Origin: Gallionellaceae bacterium
Lineage (GTDB): Bacteria; Pseudomonadota; Gammaproteobacteria; Burkholderiales; Gallionellaceae
Length of the DNA: 47,028 nt
NCBI GenBank assembly: GCA_004297065.1
Contig: SCUU01000109.1
Span: 1-47,028 of the forward strand
Direction of reading: 5' to 3'
Positions 8,778-16,389 of this stretch are shown here, piece by piece. The notes beneath the pieces are model-generated. The model saw nothing but the letters and a program-made list of their open reading frames with translations. It had not been told where the DNA came from and searched no databases. How positions within the stretch are numbered: the first letter of the stretch is position 1; each line of letters starts with the position of its first letter. The position numbers were made by a program, and so were the translations under genes.

Positions 8778-9482
8778 TAACGGCTTAATGCGCAGCGTGC
8801 GCGCCACCACCCAGACGCTGACCTGCGCGGCTCCCGCCTGGCGCAGCGTGTGCGCCAACTCTTCAACGGATGCTCCCGTGGTCATCACGTCGTCGGCGAT
8901 GGCGACGTGTTTTCCGTCCAGCCTGGACGAACAGGAAAATGCCTTGCGCATATTTTTACCGCGCGCTTGCCACGCTAATGAAGATTGCGGCGTAGTGTTG
9001 CGCGTACGGGCGCAGGCACCGGACAGCAGCGGGATGTCCAGGCGTTTTGCGATGCTTTGCGCCAACAGGTGCGACTGGTTGAAACCGCGCTCGCGCAAGC
9101 GCAGCGGGTGCAGGGGCATGGCCACGATGCAGTCCGGGCGGAGGTCGATGCGCTCGGCAAGTGCGGCGGCAAGCCGGTGAACCAAGGTCAGCCGCCCGGA
9201 GAATTTGACGGCCTGTATCAGTTTGTCGATAGGGAAAGCATAGGCGAACGCCGCAACGGTATGCTTGAAACTGGGCGGGTGTTGCAGGCAGCGACCGCAG
9301 GTTGCGCCATCGTGGGTGGGCAGGGCGCATACCGGGCAACGGGCTGTCGTTAAACGCGGCAAGTCGGCATCGCAAGCCTTGCACCAGATGCCGTCATGAC
9401 TGAATGCGCCGCATAACACGCAAGGCTGTGCCGGCAGGAGTTGCGTAAAAAATGGGCTATTGTCCAATATTGTGTTTTCCAA
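8766..9482 (-). CDS. comF: ComF family protein (phosphoribosyltransferase fold)
   Basis: A 238-residue protein with paired cysteines at the N-terminus (C21/C24, C34/C37, C49/C52, C62/C65) that form zinc-finger-like knuckles. A phosphoribosyltransferase domain follows, with VAMPLHPLRLRERGFNQ and the PRPP loop VAIADDVMTTGAS (D197, D198). ComF relatives take part in DNA uptake for natural transformation. Next to pilus genes this fits a DNA-uptake theme, although the pilus here is MSHA-like. The final residues GRF and the stop lie in the inverted repeat of the 141-bp element. It is divergent from bioB across a 60-base gap. Confidence 0.88.
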   Translation of the reverse strand: MENTILDNSPFFTQLLPAQPCVLCGAFSHDGIWCKACDADLPRLTTARCPVCALPTHDGATCGRCLQHPPSFKHTVAAFAYAFPIDKLIQAVKFSGRLTLVHRLAAALAERIDLRPDCIVAMPLHPLRLRERGFNQSHLLAQSIAKRLDIPLLSGACARTRNTTPQSSLAWQARGKNMRKAFSCSSRLDGKHVAIADDVMTTGASVEELAHTLRQAGAAQVSVWVVARTLRIKPLGRF

Positions 9483-9542
9483 AATTGACAGCGCGGGCGG
9501 TTTAATCGAAGATGCCGCCTTTCAAATTTTGCCTATTCTGCC

Positions 9543-10541
9543 ATGCAAACCCAAACCGTAAAGTTTTATTCCCCCGCTCCTTCCCTACAGAAAGAAGCTC
9601 AGCGCTGGTCGGTTGCCGACATCGAAGCACTGTTCAACTTGCCGTTCTCCGACCTGATGTTCCGCGCGCAGCAAATTCACCGCGAACATTTCGACCCGAA
9701 CGCGGTGCAGTTGTCCACGCTGCTGTCGATCAAGACCGGCGGCTGTTCCGAGGATTGCGGCTACTGCCCGCAGTCGGCGTTCCACAACGCGGGCGTGGAA
9801 AACAAGAAAATGCTGGATGTGAGCGAAGTGGTGAAAGCCGCCAAAGCCGCACAGGACGCGGGAGCGGACCGCTTCTGCATGGGCGCGGCATGGCGCGAGC
9901 CCTCCGAAGAAGACATGGCCGCCGTGGTGGAAATGGTCAAGGAAGTGCGCGCGCTGGGCATGGAAACCTGCGCCACGCTGGGCATGTTGAACGACGGGCA
10001 GACCGGGCAACTGCGCGCCGCCGGGCTCGATTACTACAACCACAACCTCGACACCGCGCCGGAGTTCTACGGTAACGTCATCAGCACCCGCGATTATCAG
10101 GACAGGTTGGACACGCTGGAGCGCGTGCGCAAAGCGGGCATGCACGTGTGCAGCGGCGGCATTGTCGGCATGGGCGAAAACCTCACGCAGCGCGCCGGGC
10201 TCATCGCGCAACTGGCGAACATGGAGCCGTATCCAGAGAGCGTGCCGATCAACAATCTGGTCAAAGTCGAGGGCACGCCGCTGGCCGAACAGGAAGACAT
10301 CGACCCGCTGGATTTCGTGCGCACCATCGCGGTTGCCCGTATCACCATGCCCACCGCCCGCGTGCGCCTTTCCGCCGGACGTCAGCAGATGAGCGACGCG
10401 ATACAAGCGCTGTGCTTTTTGGCCGGGGCGAATTCCATTTTCTACGGCGACCAGTTGCTGACCACGGGCAACCCCGATGTGGGGCGGGATCGCAAGTTGA
10501 TGGATAAGCTGGGGATGTATCCGTTTGCGGAAAAGCATTGA
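9543..10541 (+). CDS. bioB: Biotin synthase BioB
   Basis: A 332-residue radical SAM enzyme that inserts sulfur into dethiobiotin, the last step of biotin synthesis. The cluster motif is CSEDCGYC (C68, C72, C75). Other family stretches are [50 protein letters not shown] and RLSAGRQQM with the arginine that helps bind the 2Fe-2S cluster. Length and ends are normal. It is the first gene of the biotin cluster, but a DUF559 gene separates it from bioF. Confidence 0.97.
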   Translation: MQTQTVKFYSPAPSLQKEAQRWSVADIEALFNLPFSDLMFRAQQIHREHFDPNAVQLSTLLSIKTGGCSEDCGYCPQSAFHNAGVENKKMLDVSEVVKAAKAAQDAGADRFCMGAAWREPSEEDMAAVVEMVKEVRALGMETCATLGMLNDGQTGQLRAAGLDYYNHNLDTAPEFYGNVISTRDYQDRLDTLERVRKAGMHVCSGGIVGMGENLTQRAGLIAQLANMEPYPESVPINNLVKVEGTPLAEQEDIDPLDFVRTIAVARITMPTARVRLSAGRQQMSDAIQALCFLAGANSIFYGDQLLTTGNPDVGRDRKLMDKLGMYPFAEKH

Positions 10542-10549
10542 GATAATTT

Positions 10550-11083
10550 GTGGCTGAAAAGTTAAAGCAAAACCTTAACCCCCCTCAGTCCCCCCTTATC
10601 AGGGGGGATGACGAGTCACTATTTTTTGTTGGGGGTAAGTCTGGCTCGGAGGCAGATCGTTCGAGTTCACCGTCGGGCGAATCGGTTGGAGCGGACGCTC
10701 CTCCCCTGTCAAGGGGAGGTCGGGAGGGGTTGGTTTTTTTGCCTTACGATAAAAAACTCACGGCGCTTGCCAGAGAAAATCGAAGGAACCCGACGCCAGC
10801 AGAACAAAAAATTTGGCTGGAAGTGTTGAGCCGCAAGCAATTCGTTGAGTACAAATTTTCTCGTCAGAAGCCTATCGAGCATTTCATTGTCGATTTCTAC
10901 TGCGCAAAACTGGATTGGGTGATTGAAATCGATGGTGACAGTTATGCCGAACAGATTGGATATGATGAGCAGCGAACCGCTTTGTTACAACAGCATGGCT
11001 TGATTGTGATTCGATATGAAAATCGTGATGTGCTGAACAATATTGCGGGAATTTACGATGATCTGATAAGGCGGCTCGGCTGA
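10550..11083 (+). CDS. DUF559 nuclease-like protein embedded in palindromic repeats
   Basis: The conserved core runs from about residue 65 to 177: KLTALARENRRNPTPAEQKI, then FIVDFYCAKLDWVIEIDGD with likely metal-binding D115 and E126, ending RYENRDVLNNI. This is the DUF559 family, related to Vsr/PD-(D/E)XK endonucleases, of unknown biological role. The first 60 or so residues come from two GC-rich palindromes and read PPQSPLIRGDD and PPLSRGGREG. They are probably not a real domain. The frame is open from a GTG. A likelier true start is TTG at 10739, preceded nine bases earlier by GGGAGGGG from the second palindrome. Codons are poorer in G/C than in bioB and bioF. The stop directly touches the bioF ATG. 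Confidence 0.8.
   Translation: MAEKLKQNLNPPQSPLIRGDDESLFFVGGKSGSEADRSSSPSGESVGADAPPLSRGGREGLVFLPYDKKLTALARENRRNPTPAEQKIWLEVLSRKQFVEYKFSRQKPIEHFIVDFYCAKLDWVIEIDGDSYAEQIGYDEQRTALLQQHGLIVIRYENRDVLNNIAGIYDDLIRRLG
10590..10607. repeat. GC-rich palindrome before the DUF559 core
   Basis: CCCCCCT pairs with AGGGGGG around TATC. It belongs to the same style as the other C-rich/G-rich hairpins in this window and lies in the N-terminal part of the DUF559 reading frame. Confidence 0.75.
10701..10718. repeat. Second GC-rich palindrome before the DUF559 core
   Basis: CTCCCCT and AGGGGAG pair around GTCA. The purine-rich sequence that follows (GGGAGGGG at 10722-10729) could act as the ribosome binding site for the DUF559 core. 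Confidence 0.75.
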
Positions 11084-12343
11084 ATGTTTTCCGAATTGCA
11101 AAAGGAACTGGCTAAGCGCGCTACGCAGGGGTTGTTACGTACTCGTCGCACGCTCGCTACGCCGCAATCGCCCCACCTCACCGTGGACGGCAAGCCTTAT
11201 CTCGCTTTTTGCAGCAACGACTACCTCGGCCTCGCCAGCCATCCGCAACTGATTGCCGCATTGCAGCAAGGCGCACAGCAGTGGGGCGTCGGAGCGGGGG
11301 CGGCGCATCTGGTGAGCGGGCATTTCGGGGCGCATCATCAGCTCGAACAGCAGCTCGCCGCCTTTGTCGGCAAGCCTGCCGCGCTGCTGTTTTCTACCGG
11401 CTACATGGCCAATCTCGGCGCGGTACAGGCTTTGGTCGGCAAGGGCGATACGGTGTTTGCCGACAAACTCAACCACGCTTCGCTGAATGACGCGATGCTG
11501 TTGTCGCGCGCGGAGATGAAGCGTTTCCGGCATGGCGATATGGCGCAGTTGGCACAATTGCTGGAACAGACTAACGGGCAAACCCGTTTCCCTCACCCCA
11601 ACCCTCTCCCGGAGGGAGAGGGGGCGAACGAATCGCTTCGCGAGTTTCCCGTTAAGTGCGGGCGCAAACTCGTCATCACCGATGCGGTATTCAGCATGGA
11701 CGGCGATATCGCGCCATTGCGCGAAATGCTGGCGCTGTGCGAGCGGCACGATGCCTGGCTGTACGTGGACGACGCGCACGGTTTCGGCGTGCTGGGCGCA
11801 CAGGGGCGCGGTTCGTTGTTTCAAGCCCCTCTCCGGGAGGGGGTGGGGTGGGGGAGTTCGCCGCGCATCATTTACATGGCGACCTTGGGCAAGGCCGCCG
11901 GAGTGTCCGGCGCGTTCGTGGCGGCGGAGCAGGTGGTGGTCGACACGCTGCTCAACCACGCGCACAGCTATGTCTACACCACTGCCACCCCGCCCGCTTT
12001 GTCGGTGGCGCTGGCGCAGAGTTTGCAGTTGATCGAGCAAGGCGATGCGCTGCGTATTCACCTGCAAAAACTCATCGCCCAATTGCGCGCTGGATTGTCC
12101 GATCTGCCCTGGCAACTCATGCCCTCGGAGACCGCCATCCAGCCGCTGCTGATCGGCGATAACCATCAGGCGCTGGAGTTGAGCGAGGGGCTGCGCGAAC
12201 GCGGCATCTGGGTGGCGGCGATCCGTCCGCCCACCGTGCCGCAGGGCACGGCGCGGCTGCGCATCACGTTGTCGGCGGCGCACCGCACGCAAGATGTAGA
12301 TCGACTCATAGTGGCGCTGCATGAGCTTGCACAGGAATCATAG
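11084..12343 (+). CDS. bioF: 8-amino-7-oxononanoate synthase BioF with two in-frame palindromic inserts
   Basis: A 419-residue PLP enzyme that joins pimeloyl-ACP and alanine. Typical stretches are FCSNDYLGLASHPQL, GAGAAHLVSGHFGAHHQLE, FADKLNHASLND, VFSMDGDIAPL, VDDAHGFGVLG and the PLP lysine in YMATLGKAAGVSGAF (K270). The protein is about 30 residues longer than usual because of insertions. One gives PHPNPLPEGEGANESLREF (about residues 163-191, palindrome at 11602) and a shorter one gives PLREGVGWG (about 248-258, palindrome at 11826). Both keep the frame and lie between conserved blocks, so the enzyme could still work. The ATG touches the DUF559 stop. Confidence 0.93.
   Translation: MFSELQKELAKRATQGLLRTRRTLATPQSPHLTVDGKPYLAFCSNDYLGLASHPQLIAALQQGAQQWGVGAGAAHLVSGHFGAHHQLEQQLAAFVGKPAALLFSTGYMANLGAVQALVGKGDTVFADKLNHASLNDAMLLSRAEMKRFRHGDMAQLAQLLEQTNGQTRFPHPNPLPEGEGANESLREFPVKCGRKLVITDAVFSMDGDIAPLREMLALCERHDAWLYVDDAHGFGVLGAQGRGSLFQAPLREGVGWGSSPRIIYMATLGKAAGVSGAFVAAEQVVVDTLLNHAHSYVYTTATPPALSVALAQSLQLIEQGDALRIHLQKLIAQLRAGLSDLPWQLMPSETAIQPLLIGDNHQALELSEGLRERGIWVAAIRPPTVPQGTARLRITLSAAHRTQDVDRLIVALHELAQES
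11602..11622. repeat. GC-rich palindrome inside bioF (first)
   Basis: CCCTCTCCC and GGGAGAGGG form a perfect 9-bp stem around GGA. Preceding CCTCACCCCAA and flanking AACGGG/CCCGTT bases make a larger unit of about 85 bases that is inserted in frame. Confidence 0.85.
11826..11842. repeat. GC-rich palindrome inside bioF (second)
   Basis: CCCCTC and GAGGGG form the stem, followed by a GGTGGGGTGGGGGAG run like those trailing other copies. It encodes PLREGVGWG in frame. Confidence 0.7.
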
Positions 12344-12376
12344 ATTCGCGCAGCGATGCGTTCGTCCCCTCTCCCT

Positions 12377-12435
12377 CCCTCACCCCATGCCCTCTCCCAG
12401 AGGGAGAGGGAGTCGATTGAGGGTTGGGGTGAGGG
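12377..12435. repeat. Nested palindrome between bioF and bioH
   Basis: An outer stem CCCTCACCCC / GGGGTGAGGG encloses an inner 9-bp stem CCCTCTCCC / GGGAGAGGG (12390-12410). It is the only stand-alone copy in the biotin cluster with both arms complete and shows what the full unit looks like. It could end transcription or stabilise mRNA between the two genes. Confidence 0.85.
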
Positions 12436-12456
12436 AAATGTGCATGGGGGGCGTTC

Positions 12457-13257
12457 ATGCACATTGAAACGCTAGGCAGCGGCGCGCCGCTGGTGCTGCT
12501 GCACGGCTGGGGCATGCACGGCGGCGTGTGGACGGATGTGGCGCGGCAACTGGCGGAAGATTTTTGCGTGCATGTTGTGGATCTGCCGGGGCATGGGAAA
12601 AGCGTGCTCCCCTCCCCCGCAAGCGGGGGAGGGGAGCTGGATGCTGTTGTTGCCGAACTATCCGCCGCCTTCCCCTCCCCCCTCACCCTCTGCGGCTGGT
12701 CGCTCGGCGGGCAGGTCGCTTTGCATTGGGCGGCGCGCGCACCCGATAAAGTGCGGCGTCTGATTCTGGTGGCGAGCACGCCGTGTTTTGCCGGACGCGG
12801 GGATTGGGCTTACGGCATGGAAAGCGCCGTGCTGGAGAAATTCGCCGCCGAACTGGAAGCGGATCACGCGGCCACGTTGCGCCGCTTCATCGCGCTGCAA
12901 TTGCGTGGCAGCGAAAACGAGCGCGAGTTGTTGGCGCTGATGCGCGAGCGGCTGTCGAGTCGCGGCGAGCCGGACATGGCGGCGTTGCGCGGCGGCTTGA
13001 ATATTTTGCGCGATGCCGACCAGCGCGCTGAGCTGGCGGGTATCAAACAGCCGACACTGGTCATCGCGGGCGAACGCGACAAGCTCACGCCGCCGGAGGC
13101 TTCGCGTTACATGACGCAGGCCATACCGTCGGCGCGACTGGTCGAAGTGGCGGGCGCGGCGCATGCGCCGTTTCTGTCGCATCCTGAAATTTTCGTAGCG
13201 GCAATCAACGCGTTTTTGAAAGGCGATCCGCAGATTTCGCAGATTGACACAGATTAA
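12457..13257 (+). CDS. bioH: Pimeloyl-ACP methyl ester carboxylesterase BioH
   Basis: A 266-residue alpha/beta hydrolase that removes the methyl group from pimeloyl-ACP methyl ester and so ends pimelate synthesis. The oxyanion segment is LVLLHGWGMHGGVW. The catalytic triad is visible: S82 in GWSLGG, D208 in GERDKLTPP, and H236 in GAAHAPF. A 14-bp perfect palindrome is inserted in frame at about residues 51-60 and reads LPSPASGGGE in place of a shorter loop. The last nine residues, PQISQIDTD, are encoded by the arm of a separate inverted-repeat element, so the natural C-terminus is replaced. A run of G precedes the ATG as ribosome site. Confidence 0.92.
   Translation: MHIETLGSGAPLVLLHGWGMHGGVWTDVARQLAEDFCVHVVDLPGHGKSVLPSPASGGGELDAVVAELSAAFPSPLTLCGWSLGGQVALHWAARAPDKVRRLILVASTPCFAGRGDWAYGMESAVLEKFAAELEADHAATLRRFIALQLRGSENERELLALMRERLSSRGEPDMAALRGGLNILRDADQRAELAGIKQPTLVIAGERDKLTPPEASRYMTQAIPSARLVEVAGAAHAPFLSHPEIFVAAINAFLKGDPQISQIDTD
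12607..12636. repeat. Perfect 14-bp palindrome inside bioH
   Basis: CTCCCCTCCCCCGC and GCGGGGGAGGGGAG pair perfectly with only AA between them. It is in frame and is the longest perfect arm of its style in the window. Confidence 0.9.
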
Positions 13258-13428
13258 CGTGAAACTCGCGTAGCGATTCGTTTGCCCTTTTCCCCGCGTG
13301 CGGGGGAAAGTTGGATAGGGGGAACGGGCATGGCGAGTTTCATTATCAGGGGTGGCATCATTGCCACGCCCGTTAACCCCATCCGTTGTTTCGGGTTTTA
13401 AATCTGCGCCAATCTGCGAAATCTGCGG
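13228..13428. repeat. 201-bp element bounded by inverted CAGATT-type arms
   Basis: The arms at 13228-13257 and 13399-13428 are near-perfect inverted repeats of about 30 bases built from the unit CGCAGATT. Inside lie a GC-rich hairpin (TTTCCCCGCGTGCGGGGGAAA at 13289-13309) and a third inverted pair, AACGGGCATGGC / GCCACGCCCGTT. The left arm encodes the end of BioH; the right arm ends just before the bioC start. It occupies the whole gap between the two genes and looks like a small non-coding mobile or repeat unit. Confidence 0.75.
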
Positions 13429-13439
13429 ACAAAATTTTT

Positions 13440-14309
13440 ATGAATGAATTCGAAATAGACAAGAAGCAAGTGCGCCGCGCTTTCAGCCGCGCCGCGCGGG
13501 ACTACGATGCCGCCGCGGTGTTGCAGCGCGAGGTGTGCTCGCGCATGCTGGACAAGCTGGATTGCATCAAGCTGCAGCCCGCGCGCGTGCTGGACATCGG
13601 CAGCGGCACGGGCTGGGGCACGCGCCAGTTGGGCGGGCGTTACCCCAGGGCGGACATTGCCGCGCTCGACATTGCCATCGGCATGTTGCAACATGCGCGC
13701 GGCACGTCGGGCTGGTGGAAAAAATTGTTTGCGGGCAAGCGCGAAAGTTTGGTGTGTGCCGATGTCGAAGCGCTGCCCGTCGCCGCCAACAGCGTGGAGA
13801 TGATCTGGTCCAACCTCGCGCTGCAATGGTGCAACGACTTGCCCGCCACTTTTGTCGAGTTGCAGCGCGCCCTCAAGGTGGACGGGCTGCTGATGTTTTC
13901 CAGCTTTGGCGTGGAGACGCTGAAAGAATTGCGCATCGCTTTCGCCGATGTGGACGGCTATAGCCACGTCAACCGCTTCGCCGACATGCACGACATCGGC
14001 GATATGCTGGTGGCGGCGGGCTTCGCCGATCCGGTGATGGAGATGGAGCGGCTCACGCTGACCTACAATGATGTGCGCGCGGTGATGCAAGACCTGAAAA
14101 GTATCGGGGCACATAATGCCACCGCCGGGCGCGCAGCGGGCATGATGGGCAAAGCCGCCTGGCAGCGCGTCGAGCAAAATTACGAGAAGCTGCGCCGCGA
14201 CGGCAAACTGCCCGCGACGTTCGAGGTTATTTATGGTCACGCGTGGAAACCCGCGCCGAAGGTGGCACAAGACGGGCGCTCGATCATTAAAACGGATTTC
14301 AAGTTATGA
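13440..14309 (+). CDS. bioC: Malonyl-ACP O-methyltransferase BioC
   Basis: A 289-residue SAM-dependent methyltransferase that methylates malonyl-ACP to start pimelate synthesis. The start NEFEIDKKQVRRAFSRAARD is typical of BioC, the SAM-binding motif is VLDIGSGTGWG (50-60), and the later WSNLALQWCNDLP and FSSFGVETLKEL blocks are family marks. The ATG at 13440 was chosen because the family begins here and the upstream frame is repeat sequence. It overlaps bioD by ATGA. Confidence 0.93.
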   Translation: MNEFEIDKKQVRRAFSRAARDYDAAAVLQREVCSRMLDKLDCIKLQPARVLDIGSGTGWGTRQLGGRYPRADIAALDIAIGMLQHARGTSGWWKKLFAGKRESLVCADVEALPVAANSVEMIWSNLALQWCNDLPATFVELQRALKVDGLLMFSSFGVETLKELRIAFADVDGYSHVNRFADMHDIGDMLVAAGFADPVMEMERLTLTYNDVRAVMQDLKSIGAHNATAGRAAGMMGKAAWQRVEQNYEKLRRDGKLPATFEVIYGHAWKPAPKVAQDGRSIIKTDFKL

Positions 14310-15022
14310 GCTACTTCATCACTGGCACCGACACCGGCGTCGGCAAAACCCTGGTGAGTTGCGCGCTCCTGCAAGCCTTGGCCGCGCAGGACAAGCGTGT
14401 GGTGGGTTTCAAGCCGGTGGCGGCGGGCTGCGATGATGAAGATCACAACGAAGATGCGCTGCAATTGCGTGCCGCCAGCAATATATTGGTCAGTTACGGG
14501 CAGATCAACCCTTACTGTTTCGCGCATCCCGTGGCACCCCACATCGCGGCGCGCAATTCCGGTGTGTGCATCGAACTGTCGCGTATCCTGGCGACTTACC
14601 GCGAGTTGGCGGGGCAGGCCGATGAAGTGGTGGTGGAAGGCGCGGGCGGATTCTTGGTGCCGCTGAACGAAAACAAAGACAGCGCCGATCTGGCCGTCGA
14701 GTTGGGCTTGCCTGTGATTCTGGTGGTGGGCATGCGTTTGGGCTGTCTCAACCATGCCTTGTTGACCCTGCGGGTGATCGCCGATTACGGATTAGAATGC
14801 GCGGGCTGGGTGGCGAATGTGCTGGACGCCGATATGCCCGCCTTGCAGCAGAATATCGATGCCCTGCGCGAGCGTGTCGCCGCTCCCCTGCTGGGGGTGA
14901 TCCCGTATCAGGCGCAGCCGGATGCAAAAATAGCTGCGGGATATTTGGATTTGGGTTTGTTGGGAGCGCCGACGTCCACGTCGGCATTCCCGGAAAAGAC
15001 AGGGCAAGATGACCGAATTTAG
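14306..15022 (+). CDS. bioD: Dethiobiotin synthetase BioD
   Basis: A 238-residue ATP-dependent enzyme that closes the ureido ring of dethiobiotin. The start SYFITGTDTGVGKTLVSCAL holds the P-loop (residues 7-15). VVGFKPVAAGC, VVEGAGGFLVPL and LPVILVVGMRLGCLNHALLT are typical. The last 20 residues (from about GAPTSTSAF) extend beyond the usual end and include a perfect palindrome, so the C-terminus appears to be derived from a repeat. It overlaps bioC by ATGA and the next gene by 14 bases. Confidence 0.95.
   Translation: MSYFITGTDTGVGKTLVSCALLQALAAQDKRVVGFKPVAAGCDDEDHNEDALQLRAASNILVSYGQINPYCFAHPVAPHIAARNSGVCIELSRILATYRELAGQADEVVVEGAGGFLVPLNENKDSADLAVELGLPVILVVGMRLGCLNHALLTLRVIADYGLECAGWVANVLDADMPALQQNIDALRERVAAPLLGVIPYQAQPDAKIAAGYLDLGLLGAPTSTSAFPEKTGQDDRI
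14968..14985. repeat. Perfect 8-bp palindrome at the end of bioD
   Basis: GCCGACGT and ACGTCGGC pair around CC. It is of a different sequence style from the C-rich/G-rich hairpins and encodes the PTSTSA part of the BioD tail. Confidence 0.7.
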
Positions 15023-15794
15023 TTTGCTGGCTGTTTTATTGGTGGGTTTACTGGGCGGTGTGCATTGCCTCGGCATGTGCGGCAGCATCGTCGGCATTTT
15101 CACCGCGCAACTGTCGAAACCATCTCCCGAACCCTCCCCCGCGAGCGGGGGATGGGCCATCCGTCTAGCCCCTGCCGGGGTAAGGGAACGTCATTCCTCT
15201 CCGCTCTGGCCTTTCCATCTGGCCTACAGCGGCGGGCGCATCGCGAGCTATGCGTTGGCGGGCGCGCTGGTAGGTGCAATCGGCCAGGCTGGCTTGCTGA
15301 TGCGCGATGCCGTGCCGGTGCAGCACTTGCTGTTTGCGTTGTCGAGCCTGATGCTCATCGCGCTCGGGCTGTATCTCGCCGGGGCGTGGAGCGCGGTGCG
15401 GCGGTTGGAGCAAATGGGCGGCGGCTTGTGGAAGCGTTTGCAGCCTTACACTGCGCGGCTGCTGCCGGTGAATACCCTGCCGCGCGCGCTGGGCTTGGGC
15501 GCGCTGTGGGGCTGGTTGCCGTGCGGGCTGGTGTATAGCGTGCTGCTCACGGCACTGGCGAGCGGCAGCGCGGCGCAGGGCGCGCTCATCATGCTGGCGT
15601 TCGGGCTGGGCACGTTGCCGAATTTGCTGGCGATAGGCTTGTTCTGGGAAAGCGTCAGAGGCTGGGTGCAGTCGCCGCGCGTGCGGCTGGCGGCGGGGCT
15701 GCTGGTGGCGAGCTTCGGTGTGTACGGTTTGTTCAAGGTCGCTTACACCTTCTATATGCACGGATGGACAGGAGCGTGTCATGTTCCTGCGTAG
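15009..15794 (+). CDS. SafE/TauE-like membrane protein (COG2836), probably copper-related
   Basis: A 261-residue protein with about six membrane helices. The N-terminal LLGGVHCLGMCGSIVG (H19, C20, C24) and the later GWLPCGLVYSVLL are marks of the COG2836 group, often annotated as sulfite exporter-like but commonly linked to copper supply for cytochrome oxidase. Between the first and second helix lies an in-frame palindromic insert (about residues 38-60, SPEPSPASGGWAIRLAPAGV). The Sco gene begins within its 3' end, which supports a role in copper handling; that role is inferred. Confidence 0.8.
   Translation: MTEFSLLAVLLVGLLGGVHCLGMCGSIVGIFTAQLSKPSPEPSPASGGWAIRLAPAGVRERHSSPLWPFHLAYSGGRIASYALAGALVGAIGQAGLLMRDAVPVQHLLFALSSLMLIALGLYLAGAWSAVRRLEQMGGGLWKRLQPYTARLLPVNTLPRALGLGALWGWLPCGLVYSVLLTALASGSAAQGALIMLAFGLGTLPNLLAIGLFWESVRGWVQSPRVRLAAGLLVASFGVYGLFKVAYTFYMHGWTGACHVPA
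15136..15151. repeat. GC-rich palindrome inside the SafE-like gene
   Basis: CCCCCGC and GCGGGGG form a perfect 7-bp stem with GA between. Flanking bases give EPSPASGG in the protein. Confidence 0.8.
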
Positions 15795-16377
15795 CATGCT
15801 GTGGCTTTCATGTTTGCTGGTGCTGGTGCTGGCCGCTTGCGGCGAAGCCAAGTTGCCCTCTCCTTTCAAAGCTGGCGACGTCAGCGCGGAATATGCGCAA
15901 GCCGATTTCCACCTCTTCGATGCGGCGGGTAAGCCGCGCAGCCTGGCCGATTTCAGGGGCAAGGTGGTGGCCTTGTTCTTCGGCTATACGCACTGCCCCG
16001 ATGTTTGCCCCACCACCTTGGCGGATATGGCGCAAGTGATGCGCCAGCTCGACAAGGATGCCGGCAGGCTGCAAGTGCTGTTCGTGACCCTAGACCCCGA
16101 GCGCGATACTCGCGGCTTGCTGGCGCAATATGTACCCGCTTTTCATGCGGGATTTATCGGGCTGTCGGGCGACGCCACAGCGACCGCGCAGGCGGCCAAA
16201 GCTTTCGGCGTAACGTATCAAAAGCAGGCCGGCAAAAATGGCGGCTATACGCTGGATCATTCGGCGGGCATCTATTTGATCGCACCGGATGGCAAGCGGG
16301 TACTATTGGCGCCCTATCAGCAAAAGACCGAGTTTTTGTTGCAGGACATCAGGCTGCTATTGGCGCTGAACCGATGA
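15781..16377 (+). CDS. SCO1/SenC family copper chaperone
   Basis: A 198-residue lipoprotein: lipobox LAAC with the cysteine at residue 20, then a thioredoxin fold. The copper ligands are seen as HCPDVCP (C72, C76) and the distant histidine in YTLDHSAG (H160). Sco proteins deliver copper to the CuA centre of cytochrome c oxidase or act as redox sensors. The ATG at 15781, with GGAG upstream and followed by a signal sequence, decides the start. It overlaps the SafE-like gene by 14 bases. Confidence 0.92.
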   Translation: MFLRSMLWLSCLLVLVLAACGEAKLPSPFKAGDVSAEYAQADFHLFDAAGKPRSLADFRGKVVALFFGYTHCPDVCPTTLADMAQVMRQLDKDAGRLQVLFVTLDPERDTRGLLAQYVPAFHAGFIGLSGDATATAQAAKAFGVTYQKQAGKNGGYTLDHSAGIYLIAPDGKRVLLAPYQQKTEFLLQDIRLLLALNR

Positions 16378-16389
16378 ACCTAGGAAAAG

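Noticed and set aside
9485-9513. TTGACA between comF and bioB as a -35 box
   Set aside because: No acceptable -10 sequence lies 16-18 bases downstream.
11135-12322. Long minus-strand open frame opposite bioF
   Set aside because: Shadow frame; bioF on the plus strand has all its catalytic motifs.
11591-12690. Clustered GC-rich palindromes as a CRISPR array
   Set aside because: Spacing is irregular, the units lie inside genes, and there are no equal spacers or cas genes.
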